From Canna indica (taxonomy: Eukaryota; Streptophyta; Magnoliopsida; Zingiberales; Cannaceae), in the NCBI GenBank assembly GCA_034359265.1, contig CP136898.1, forward strand, positions 56,719,501 to 56,783,500: DNA of 64,000 nucleotides, given 5' to 3'. A program made the translations under genes and the position numbers. Below are positions 41,685-52,477 of this stretch, piece by piece (the stretch's first letter is position 1; every line of letters starts with the position of its first letter). Under the pieces are notes generated by a model, which saw nothing but the letters and a program-made list of their open reading frames with translations, was not told where the DNA came from and made no database searches.

Positions 41685-44600
41685 TAGAAACGCCCAGCAA
41701 TCTGAGTCCCGAGCGACTCCAGAACATTCACTGTGATGGGAGAAGTTGTTAATCGAGTTATTTATGACAAACTAATGCAAAGAATTGCACGCTTTTTGGA
41801 ATAGAATCTTCAACGAAGTCGACTGATTGAACTTCAGGGCATCGGCTAGAAACGCCCAGCAATCTGAGTCCCGAGCGACTCCAGAACATTCACTGTGATG
41901 AGAGAAGTTGTTAATCTAGTTAGTTATGACAAACTAATGCAAAGAATTGCACGCTTTTTGGAATAGAATCTTCAACGAAGCCGACTGATTGAACTTCAGG
42001 GTATCGGCTAGAAACGCCCAGCAATCTGAGTCCCGAGCGACTCCAGAACATTCACTGTGATGGGAGAAGTTGTTAATCGAGTTATTTATGACAAACTAAT
42101 GCAAAGAATTGCACGCTTTTTGGAATAGAATCTTCAACGAAGTCGACTGATTGAACTTCAGGGTATCGGCTAGAAACGCCCAGCAATCTGAGTCCCGAGC
42201 GACTCCAGAACATTCACTGTGATGGGAGAAGTTGTTAATCTAGTTAGTTATGACAAACTAATGCAAAGAATTGCACGCTTTTTGGAATAGAATCTTCAAC
42301 GAAGCCGACTGATTGAACTTCAGGGTATCGGCTAGAAACGCCCAGCAATCTGAGTCCCGAGCGACTCCAGAACATTCACTGTGATGGGAGAAGTTGTTAA
42401 TCGAGTTATTTATGACAAACTAATGCAAAGAATTGCACGCTTTTTGGAATAGAATCTTCAACGAAGTCGACTGATTGAACTTCAGGGTATCGGCTAGAAA
42501 CGCCCAGCAATCTGAGACCCGAGCGACTCCAGAACATTCACTGTGATGGGAGAAGTTGTTAATCGAGTTATTTATGACAAACTAATGCAAAGAATTGCAC
42601 GCTTTTTGGAATAGAATCTTCAACGAAGTCGACTGATTGAACTTCTGGGTATCGGCTAGAAACGCCCAGCAATCTGAGTCCCGAGCGACTCGAGAACATT
42701 CACTGTGATGGGAGAAGTTGTTAATCTAGTTAGTTATGACAAACTAATGCAAAGAATTGCACGCTTTTTGGAATAGAATCTTCAACGAAGCCGACTGATT
42801 GAACTTCAGGGTATCGGCTAGAAACGCCCAGCAATCTGAGTCCCGAGCGACTCCAGAACATTCACTGTGATGGGAGAAGTTGTTAATCGAGTTATTTATG
42901 ACAAACTAATGCAAAGAATTGCACGCTTTTTGGAATAGAATCTTCAACGAAGTCGACTGATTGAATTTCAGGGTATCGGCTAGAAACGCCCAGCAATCTG
43001 AGTCCCGAGCGACTCCAGAACATTCACTGTGATGGGAGAAGTTGTTAATCTAGTTAGTTATGACAAACTAATGCAAAGAATTGCACAATTTTTCGAATAG
43101 AATCTTGAACGAAGCCGACTGATTGAACTTCGGGGTATCGGTTCAAAACGAACAGAAATCTGAGTCGCGAGCGACTCCAGAACATTCACTGTGATGTGAG
43201 AAGTTGTTAATCGAGTTATTTATGACAAACTAATGCAAAGAATTGCACGCTTTTTGGAATAGAATCTTCAACGAAGCCGACTGATTGAACTTCTGGGTAT
43301 CGGCTAGAAACGTCCAGCAATCTGAGTCCCGAGCGACTCCAGAACATTCACTGTGATGGGAGAAGTTGTTAATCTAGTTAGTTATGACAAACTAATGCAA
43401 AGAATTGCACGCTTTTTGGAATAGAATCTTCAACGAAGCCGACTGATTGAACTTCAGGGTATCGGCTAGAAACGCCCAGCAATCTGAGTCCCGAGCGACT
43501 CCAGAACATTCACTGTGATGGGAGAAGTTGTTAATCGAGTTATTTATGACAAACTAATGCAAAGAATTGCACGCTTTTTGGAATAGAATCTTCAACGAAG
43601 TCGACTGATTGAACTTCAGGGCATCGGCTAGAAACGCCCAGCAATCTGAGTCCCGAGCGACTCCAGAACATTCACTGTGATGGGAGAAGTTGTTAATCGA
43701 GTTATATTTGATAGACTAATGCAAAGAATTGCACAATTTTTTGAATAGAATTTTGAACGAAGGCGACTGATTGATCTTCGGGGTATCGGTTCGAAACGAA
43801 CAGAAATCTGAGTCGCGAGCGACTCCAGAACATTCACTGTGATGGGAGAAGTTGTTAATCTAGTTAGTTATGACAAACTAATGCAAAGAATTGCACGCTT
43901 TTTGGAATAGAATCTTCAACGAAGCCGACTGATTGAACTACAGGGTATCGGCTAGAAACGCCCAGCAATCTGAGTCCCGAGCGACTCCAGAACATTCACT
44001 GTGATGGGAGAAGTTGTTAATCGAGTTATTTATGACAAACTAATGCAAAGAATTGCACGCTTTTTGGAATAGAATCTTCAACGAAGTCGACTGATTGAAC
44101 TTCAGGGCATCGGCTAGAAACGCCCAGCAATCTGAGTCCCGAGCGACTCCAGAACATTCACTGTGATGGGAGAAGTTGTTAATCGAGTTATTTATGACAA
44201 ACTAATGCAAAGAATCGCACGCTTTTTGGAATAGAATCTTCAACGAAGCCGACTGATTAAACTTCTGGGTATCGGCTAGAAACGTCCAGCAATCTGAGTC
44301 CCGAGCGACTCCAGAACATTCACTGTGATGAAAGAAGTTGTTAATCGAGTTATATTTGATAGACTAATGCAAAGAATTGCACAATTTTTTGAATAGAATC
44401 TTGAACGAAGGCGACTGATTGATCTTCGGGGTATCGGTTCGAAACGAACAGAAATCTGAGTCGCGAGCGACTCCAGAACATTCACTGTGATGGGAGAAGT
44501 TGTTAATCTAGTTAGTTATGACAAACTAATGCAAAGAATTGCACGCTTTTTGGAATAGAATCTTCAACGAAGCCGACTGATTGAACTTATGGGTATCGGC

Positions 44601-47600
44601 TAGAAACGCCCAGCAATCTGAGTCCCGAGCGACTCCAGAACATTCACTGTGATGGGAGAAGTTGTTAATCGAGTTATATTTGATATACTAATGGAAAGAA
44701 TTGCACAATTTTTTGAATAGATTCTTGAACGAAGCCGACTGATTGATCTTCGGGGTATCGGTTCGAAACGAATAGAAATCTGAGTCGCGAGCGATTCCAG
44801 AACATTCACTGTGATGGGAGAAGTTGTTAATCGAGTTATTTATGACAAACTAATGCAAAGAATTGCACGCTTTTTGGAATAGAATCTTCAACGAAGCCGA
44901 CTGATTGAACTTCTGGGTATCGGCTAGAAACGTCCAGCAATCTGAGTCCCGAGCGACTCCAGAACATTCACTGTGATGGGAGAAGTTGTTAATCTAGTTA
45001 GTTATGACAAACTAATGCAAAGAATTGCACGCTTTTTGGAATAGAATCTTCAACGAAGCCGACTGATTGAACTACAGGGTATCGGCTAGAAACGCCCAGC
45101 AATCTGAGTCCCGAGCGACTCCAGAACATTCACTGTGATGGGAGAAGTAGTTAATCTAGTTAGTTATGACAAACTAATGCAAAGAATTGCACGCTTTTTG
45201 GAATAGAATCTTCAACGAAGCCGACTGATTGAACTTCAGGGTATCGGCTAGAAACGCCCAGCAATCTGAGTCCCGAGCGACTCCAGAACATTCACTGTGA
45301 TGGGAGAAGTTGTTAATCGAGTTATTTATGACAAACTAATGCAAAGAATTGCACGCTTTTTGGAATAGAATCTTCAACGAAGTCGACTGATTGAACTTCT
45401 GGGTATCGGCTAGAAACGCCCAGCAATCTGAGTCCCGAGCGACTCCAGAACATTCACTGTGATGGGAGAAGTTGTTAATCGAGTTATTTATGACAAACTA
45501 ATGCAAAGAATTGCACGCTTTTTGGAATAGAATCTTCAACGAAGTCGACTGATTGAACTTCTGGGTATCGGCTAGAAACGCCCAGCAATCTGAGTCCCGA
45601 GCGACTCTAGAACATTCACTGTGATGGGAGAAGTTGTTAATTTAGTTAGTTATGACAAACTAATGCAAAGAATTGCACGCTTTTTGGAATAGAATCTTCA
45701 ACGAAGCCGACTGATTGAACTTCAGGGTATCGGCTAGAAACGCCCAGCAATCTGAGTCCCGAGCGACTCCAGAACATTCACTGTGATGGGAGAAGTTGTT
45801 AATCGAGTTATTTATGACAAACTAATGCAAAGAATTGCACGCTTTTTGGAATAGAATCTTCAACGAAGTCGACTGATTGAACTTCTGGGTATCGGCTAGA
45901 AACGCCCAGCAATCTGAGTCCCGAGCGACTCTAGAACATTCACTGTGATGGGAGAAGTTGTTAATCTAGTTAGTTATGACAAACTAATGCAAAGAATTGC
46001 ACGCTTTTTGGAATAGAATCTTCAACGAAGCCGACTGATTGAACTTCAGGGTATCGGCTAGAAACGCCCAGCAATCTGAGTCCCGAGCGACTCCAGAACA
46101 TTCACTGTGATGGGAGAAGTTGTTAATCGAGTTATTTATGACAAACTAATGCAAAGAATTGCACGCTTTTTGGAATAGAATCTTCAACGAAGTCGACAGA
46201 TTGAACTTCAGGGTATCGGCTAGAAACGCCCAGCAATCTGAGTCCCGAGCGACTCCAGAACATTCACTGTGATGGGAGAAGTTGTTAATCTAGTTAGTTA
46301 TGACAAACTAATGCAAAGAATTGCACAATTTTTCGAATAGAATCTTGAACGAAGCCGACTGATTGAACTTCGGGGTATCGGTTCAAAACGAACAGAAATC
46401 TGAGTCGCGAGCGACTCCAGAACATTCACTGTGATGGGAGAAGTAGTTAATCGAGTAATTTATGACAAACTAATGCAAAGAATCGCACGCTTTTTGGAAT
46501 AGAATCTTCAACGAAGCCGACTGATTGAACTTCTGGGTATCGGCTAGAAACGCCCAGCAATCTGAGTCCCGAGCGACTCCAGAACATTCACTGTGATGGG
46601 AGAAGTTGTTAATCTAGTTAGTTATGACAAACTAATGCAAAGAATTGCACGCTTTTTGGAATAGAATCTTCAACGAAGCCGACTGATTGAACTTCAGGGT
46701 ATCGGCTAGAAACGCCCAGCAATCTGAGTCCCGAGCGACTCCAGAACATTCACTGTGATGGGAGAAGTTGTTAATCGAGTTATTTATGACAAACTAATGC
46801 AAAGAATTGCACGCTTTTTGGAATAGAATCTTCAACGAAGTCGACTGATTGAACTTCAGGGCATCGGCTAGAAACGCCCAGCAATCTGAGTCCCGAGCGA
46901 CTCCAGAACATTCACTGTGATGGGAGAAGTTGTTAATCGAGTTATATTTGATAGACTAATGCAAAGAATTGCACAATTTTTTGAATAGAATCTTGAACGA
47001 AGGCGACTGATTGATCTTCGGGGTATCGGTTCGAAACGAACAGAAATCTGAGTCGCGAGCGACTCCAGAACATTCACTGTGATGGGAGAAGTTGTTAATC
47101 TAGTTAGTTATGACAAACTAATGCAAAGAATTGCACGCTTTTTGGAATAGAATCTTCAACGAAGCCGACTGATTGAACTTATGGGTATCGGCTAGAAACG
47201 CCCAGCAATCTGAGTCCCGAGCGACTCCAGAACATTCACTGTGATGGGAGAAGTTGTTAATCGAGTTATATTTGATATACTAATGGAAAGAATTGCACAA
47301 TTTTTTGAATAGATTCTTGAACGAAGCCGACTGATTGATCTTCGGGGTATCGGTTCGAAACGAATAGAAATCTGAGTCGCGAGCGATTCCAGAACATTCA
47401 CTGTGATGGGAGAAGTTGTTAATCGAGTTATTTATGACAAACTAATGCAAAGAATTGCACGCTTTTTGGAATAGAATCTTCAACGAAGCCGACTGATTGA
47501 ACTTCTGGGTATCGGCTAGAAACGTCCAGCAATCTGAGTCCCGAGCGACTCCAGAACATTCACTGTGATGGGAGAAGTTGTTAATCTAGTTAGTTATGAC

Positions 47601-50600
47601 AAACTAATGCAAAGAATTGCACGCTTTTTGGAATAGAATCTTCAACGAAGTCGACTGATTGAACTTCAGGGCATCGGCTAGAAACGCCCAGCAATCTGAG
47701 TCCCGAGCGACTCCAGAACATTCACTGTGATGGGAGAAGTTGTTAATCGAGTTATTTATGACAAACTAATGCAAAGAATTGCACGCTTTTTGGAATAGAA
47801 TCTTCAACGAAGCCGACTGATTAAACTTTTGGGTATCGGCTAGAAACGTCCAGCAATCTGAGTCCCGAGCGACTCCAGAACATTCACTGTGATGGGAGAA
47901 GTTGTTAATCTAGTTAGTTATGACAAACTAATGCAAAGAATTGCACGCTTTTTGGAATAGAATCTTCAACGAAGCCGACTGATTGAACTTCAGGGTATCG
48001 GCTAGAAACGCCCAGCAATCTGAGTCCCGAGCGACTCCAGAACATTCACTGTGATGGGAGAAGTTGTTAATCGAGTTATTTATGACAAACTAATGCAAAG
48101 AATTGCACGCTTTTTGGAATAGAATCTTCAACGAAGTCGACTGATTGAACTTCAGGGTATCGGCTAGAAACGCCCAGCAATCTGAGTCCCGAGCGACTCC
48201 AGAACATTCACTGTGATGGGAGAAGTTGTTAATCGAGTTATTTATGACAAACTAATGCAAAGAATTGCACGCTTTTTGGAATAGAATCTTCAACGAAGTC
48301 GACTGATTGAACTTCTGGGTATCGGCTAGAAACGCCCAGCAATCTGAGTCCCGAGCGACTCTAGAACATTCACTGTGATGGGAGAAGTTGTTAATTTAGT
48401 TAGTTATGACAAACTAATGCAAAGAATTGCACGCTTTTTGGAATAGAATCTTCAACGAAGCCGACTGATTGAACTTCAGGGTATCGGCTAGAAACGCCCA
48501 GCAATCTGAGTCCCGAGCGACTCCAGAACATTCACTGTGATGGGAGAAGTTGTTAATCGAGTTATTTATGACAAACTAATGCAAAGAATTGCACGCTTTT
48601 TGGAATAGAATCTTCAACGAAGTCGACAGATTGAACTTCAGGGTATCGGCTAGAAACGCCCAGCAATCTGAGTCCCGAGCGACTCCAGAACATTCACTGT
48701 GATGGGAGAAGTTGTTAATCTAGTTAGTTATGACAAACTAATGCAAAGAATTGCACAATTTTTCGAATAGAATCTTGAACGAAGCCGACTGATTGAACTT
48801 TGGGGTATCGGTTCAAAACGAACAGAAATCTGAGTCGCGAGCGACTCCAGAACATTCACTGTGATGGGAGAAGTAGTTAATCGAGTAATTTATGACAAAC
48901 TAATGCAAAGAATCGCACGCTTTTTGGAATAGAATCTTCAACGAAGCCGACTGATTGAACTTCTGGGTATCGGCTAGAAACGCCCAGCAATCTGAGTCCC
49001 GAGCGACTCCAGAACATTCACTGTGATGGGAGAAGTTGTTAATCTAGTTAGTTATGACAAACTAATGCAAAGAATTGCACGCTTTTTGGAATAGAATCTT
49101 CAACGAAGCCGACTGATTGAACTTCAGGGTATCGGCTAGAAACGCCCAGCAATCTGAGTCCCGAGCGACTCCAGAACATTCACTGTGATGGGAGAAGTTG
49201 TTAATCGAGTTATTTATGACAAACTAATGCAAAGAATTGCACGCTTTTTGGAATAGAATCTTCAACGAAGTCGACTGATTGAACTTCAGGGCATCGGCTA
49301 GAAACGCCCAGCAATCTGAGTCCCGAGCGACTCCAGAACATTCACTGTGATGGGAGAAGTTGTTAATCGAGTTATATTTGATAGACTAATGCAAAGAATT
49401 GCACAATTTTTTGAATAGAATCTTGAACGAAGGCGACTGATTGATCTTCGGGGTATCGGTTCGAAACGAACAGAAATTTGAGTCGCGAGCGACTCCAGAA
49501 CATTCACTGTGATGGGAGAAGTTGTTAATCTAGTTAGTTATGACAAACTAATGCAAAGAATTGCACGCTTTTTGGAATAGAATCTTCAACGAAGCCGACT
49601 GATTGAACTTCAAGGTATCGGCTAGAAACGCCCAGCAATCTGAGTCGCGAGCGACTCCAGAACATTCACTGTGATGGGAGAAGTTGTTAATCTAGTTAGT
49701 TATGACAAACTAATGCAAAGAATTGCACAATTTTTCGAATAGAATCTTGAACGAAGCCGACTGATTGAACTTCGGGGTATCGGTTCAAAACGAATAGAAA
49801 TCTGAGTCACGAGCGACTCCAGAACATTCACTGTGATGGGAGAAGTTGTTAATCGAGTTATTTATGACAAACTAATGCAAAGAATCGCACGCTTTTTGGA
49901 ATAGAATCTTCAACGAAGCTGACTGATTAAACTTCTGGGTATCGGCTAGAAACGTCCAGCAATCTGAGTCCCGAGCGACTCCAGAACATTCACTGTGATG
50001 GGAGAAGTTGTTAATCTAGTTAGTTATGACAAACTAATGCAAAGAATTGCACGCTTTTTGGAATAGAATCTTCAACGAAGCCGACTGATTGAACTTCAGG
50101 GTATCGGCTAGAAACGCCCAGCAATCTGAGTCCCGAGCGACTCCAGAACATTCACTGTGATGGGAGAAGTTGTTAATCGAGTTATTTATGACAAACTAAT
50201 GCAAAGAATTGCACGCTTTTTGGAATAGAATCTTCAACGAAGTCGACTGATTGAACTTCAGGGCATCGGCTAGAAACGCCCAGCAATCTGAGTCCCGAGC
50301 GACTCCAGAACATTCACTGTGATGGGAGAAGTTGTTAATCGAGTTATATTTGATAGACTAATGCAAAGAATTGCACAATTTTTTGAATAGAATCTTGAAC
50401 GAAGGCGACTGATTGATCTTCGGGGTATCGGTTCGAAACGAACAGAAATCTGTGTCGCGAGCGACTCCAGAACATTCACTGTGATGGGAGAAGTTGTTAA
50501 TCTAGTTAGTTATGACAAACTAATGCAAAGAATTGCACGCTTTTTGGAATAGAATCTTCAACGAAGCCGACTGATTGAACTTCTGGGTATCGGCTAGAAA

Positions 50601-51184
50601 CGCCCAGCAATCTGAGTCCCGAGCGACTCCAGAACATTCACTGTGATGGGAGAAGTTGTTAATCGAGTTATATTTGATATACTAATGGAAAGAATTGCAC
50701 AATTTTTTGAATAGATTCTTGAACGAAGCCGACTGATTGATCTTCGGGGTATCGGTTCGAAACGAACAGAAATCTGAGTCGCGAGCGATTCCAGAACATT
50801 CACTGTGATGGGAGAAGTTGTTAATCGAGTTATTTATGACAAACTAATGCAAAGAATTGCACGCTTTTTGGAATAGAATCTTCAACGAAGCCGACTGATT
50901 GAACTTCTGGGTATCGGCTAGAAACGTCCAGCAATCTGAGTCCCGAGCGACTCCAGAACATTCACTGTGATGGGAGAAGTTGTTAATCTAGTTAGTTATG
51001 ACAAACTAATGCAAAGAATTGCACGCTTTTTGGAATAGAATCTTCAACGAAGTCGACTGATTGAACTTCAGGGCATCGGCTAGAAACGCCCAGCAATCGG
51101 AGTCCCGAGCGACTCCAGAACATTCACTGTGATGGGAGAAGTTGTTAATCGAGTTATATTTGATAGACTAATGCAAAGAATTGC

Positions 51185-51345
51185 TGAGCCTAATTCTAAT
51201 TTTTTTGTTCCGAAGCAAAGATATCCACGGAGGCCGGTTCGTCCTATTCAGATATTCACGACCAAGAGGTACTGGATTCTCTTTCGGATAGGCCCTGAAA
51301 GGAGAAGGAAGGCTGGAATGCCAACAGACGTCTGTCTATTCTCTA
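51185..51345 (+). pseudogene. ycf15: ycf15 3' remnant (plastid-derived)
   Basis: From 51249 the + strand encodes QIFTTKRYWILFRIGPERRR followed by KAGMPTDV, which I recognise as the conserved C-terminal part of plastid Ycf15, a protein of unknown and doubtful function. The N-terminal half is missing. Upstream, 51185-51248 resembles the intervening sequence that interrupts ycf15 in many non-eudicot plastomes (from memory). After 'TDV' the frame reads CLFSNSPDPF rather than the usual tail, so the reading frame is altered. An open frame of 89 codons from 51129 to 51398 begins at an ATG in the satellite and runs into this remnant by chance. Not expected to be functional. Confidence 0.8.
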
Positions 51346-51603
51346 ATTCACCCGATCCATTTTTGGAACGTCCAGTGCCAAAGTCGCTGAATGGGTAAGT
51401 CGCCAAGGAAAATCCCGAATTGGATCCAAAATTGACGGGTTAGTGTGAGCTTATCCATGCGGTTATGCACTCTTCAAATAGGAATTCATTTTCTGAAAGA
51501 TCCTGGCTTTCGTGCTTTGGTGAGTCGTCCGAGATCCTTTCGATGACCTATGTTGTGTTGAAGGGATATCCATATGATCCGATCGATTGCGTAAGGCCCG
51601 CGG
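51346..51603 (+). other. Plastid spacer downstream of ycf15 (towards trnL-CAA)
   Basis: The sequence continues collinearly from the ycf15 remnant ('gtccagtgccaaagtcgctg', 'gcggttatgcactcttcaaa', 'gatcctttcgatgaccta') and matches my memory of the plastid ycf15 to trnL-CAA region. The tRNA gene itself is not reached. The fragment stops at 'cccgcgg' near 51603, where ycf1 sequence begins on the other strand with up to 3 bp shared. No gene is visible in it. Confidence 0.65.
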
Positions 51604-51906
51604 CATTCTGCCTAAATAGTAGACACAGGTGATAAATAAGAGAATACTAAATATTCGAGCCATAGAATTTCTCAATTCTGACACAAGGTACCTATTAGAT
51701 TTAGATCGAATAGAATGATTTTGCCGTATCCAGACTAATACCAATCCAACCCATTTCATGAAGAAAATGTGACCAATTAACCAACCAATAAAACTACTTG
51801 TTACAAATAACATCTTGTTGTTGCATCGAAACATATAAATGTTGACTAATCTGGCTAACGTTGAACTTGGTAAAATGAAATGGTTGAATAATTGAAAAAT
51901 TAGATT
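51601..51906 (-). pseudogene. ycf1: ycf1 (Tic214) internal fragment, plastid-derived
   Basis: The minus strand encodes about 102 uninterrupted residues typical of the N-terminal membrane region of plastid Ycf1/Tic214, a component proposed for the inner-envelope protein import complex. Visible conserved stretches are [54 protein letters not shown] and [19 protein letters not shown]. Hydrophobic segments fit membrane helices. The full protein is usually well over 1,500 residues, so this is a small piece with no start or end. It sits in a 203-codon chimeric frame (51463-52074) whose first 56 residues are antisense to the trnA intron and whose last 45 are antisense to the ycf15 spacer. The absence of stops suggests a fairly recent transfer; a functional product is unlikely. 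Confidence 0.9.
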
Positions 51907-52215
51907 CTTAAAACCAGCATTCTTAAGACCAAAGAGTCGGGCGGAAAAGGGGGGAGAGCTCTCCGTTCCTGGTTCTCCTGTAGCTGGATTCTCCGGAACC
52001 ACAAGAATCCTTAGAATGGGATTCCAACTCAGCACCTTTTGAGATTTTGAGAAGAGTTGCTCTTTGGAGAGCACAGTACGATGAAAGTTGTAAGCTGTGT
52101 TCGGGGGGGAGTTATTGTCTATCGTTGGCCTCTATGGTAGAATCAGTCGGGGAGGCCTGAGAGGCGGTGGTTTACCCTGTGGCGGATGTCAGCGGTTCGA
52201 GTCCGCTTATCTCCA
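51904..52215 (+). pseudogene. trnA-UGC: trnA-UGC intron 3' part and 3' exon (plastid-derived)
   Basis: 51904-52180 matches the 3' portion of the group II intron of plastid tRNA-Ala (UGC), including 'agagcacagtacgatgaaag' and 'gggggggagttattgtc'. 52181-52215 is the 35-nt 3' exon: it contains the T arm (agcgg, loop ttcgagt, ccgct) and the 3' acceptor strand 'tatctcc'. The 5' exon with the D arm, anticodon and most of the intron is absent, so no tRNA can be made. The intron end should carry domains V and VI before the exon. Strand and order relative to rrn23 are as in the plastid rRNA operon. Confidence 0.85.
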
Positions 52216-52360
52216 GCCCGTGAACTTAGCTGATACTATGATAGCACCCAATTTTTCCAATTCGGCAGTTCGATCTATGATTTATCATTCATGGACGTTG
52301 ATAAGATCCTTCTATTTAGTAGCACCTTAGGATGGCATAGCCTTAACGTTAATGGCGAGG
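52216..52360 (+). other. trnA-rrn23 spacer (plastid-derived)
   Basis: Spacer between the trnA 3' exon and the 23S start, collinear with the plastid rRNA operon ('ttcatggacgttgataagat', 'gcaccttaggatggcatagc'). Around 52233 the text 'gatactatgatagc' is shorter than the plastid version I remember, suggesting a small deletion. No promoter or gene is claimed. Confidence 0.7.
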
Positions 52361-52477
52361 TTCAAACGAGGAAAGGCTTACGGTGGATACCTAGGCACCC
52401 AGAGACGAGGAAGGGCGTAGCAAGCGACGAAATGCTTCGGGGAGTTGAAAATAAGCATAGATCCGGAGATTCCCGAA
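52361..52477 (+). pseudogene. rrn23: rrn23 5' fragment (plastid 23S rRNA)
   Basis: The first 117 nt of plastid 23S rRNA are present, from 'ttcaaacgaggaaaggctta' through 'ggtggatacctaggcaccca' to 'ggagattcccgaa', matching the conserved start of domain I. The plastid gene is about 2.8 kb, so over 95% is missing. The fragment ends abruptly at satellite sequence; 'aa' at 52477-52478 could belong to either side. Non-functional. Confidence 0.9.

Larger units (their letters stand above)
1..51184. repeat. 162-bp tandem satellite array, left block
   Basis: About 316 head-to-tail copies of a 162-bp monomer, all in one orientation. The landmark 'tttggaatagaatcttc' recurs at 1, 163, 325 and onward. Later copies stay on multiples of 162 apart from three small indels (near 17374, 25220 and 31306). 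Monomers differ by a few substitutions. Most are of two link types, 'cgagttatttatgac' and 'ctagttagttatgac', often alternating. Diverged classes C and D are interspersed. No transposon, CRISPR-like spacer or gene is visible; every interval matches the monomer. Length, homogeneity and higher-order structure resemble plant centromeric satellites, but binding of centromeric histone cannot be read from sequence. The left edge of the window cuts a monomer, so the array starts outside. Confidence 0.97.
51185..52477. other. Mosaic nuclear plastid DNA insertion (NUPT), three joined fragments
   Basis: This 1.29-kb stretch is the only non-satellite sequence in the window. I recognise three plastid pieces: ycf15 with its downstream spacer on + (51185-51603), an internal ycf1 piece on - (about 51601-51906), and trnA-UGC intron end, 3' exon, spacer and 23S rRNA start on + (about 51904-52477). 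In a typical angiosperm plastome these lie kilobases apart in the inverted repeat, in the order ycf15, trnA/rrn23, ycf1, all on one strand. Here ycf1 is moved to the middle and inverted. Junctions show only 2-7 bp of possible overlap. Plastid fragments inside nuclear satellite are best explained as transferred DNA joined by end joining. Confidence 0.9.

Noticed and set aside
1..51184. CRISPR array
   Set aside because: The repeats are contiguous 162-bp monomers with no unique spacers, and no cas genes are present.
51129..51398. 89-codon + frame starting in the satellite and running into ycf15
   Set aside because: The ATG lies in satellite sequence and the frame crosses the insertion junction. 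Only the ycf15-like part is recognisable and it is a truncated remnant.
52097..52330. 77-codon + frame over the trnA exon and spacer
   Set aside because: It overlaps intron, tRNA exon and rRNA-operon spacer, which are non-coding in the plastid.
51185..52477. Transposable element insertion
   Set aside because: No terminal inverted repeats, LTRs, poly-A tail or target-site duplication. The content is plastid ycf15, ycf1, trnA and rrn23.
52361..52477. Functional rRNA or tRNA genes (a real plastid contig)
   Set aside because: The 23S is cut after 117 nt and trnA lacks its 5' exon. Both sides are satellite, so this is nuclear plastid-derived DNA, not the plastome.
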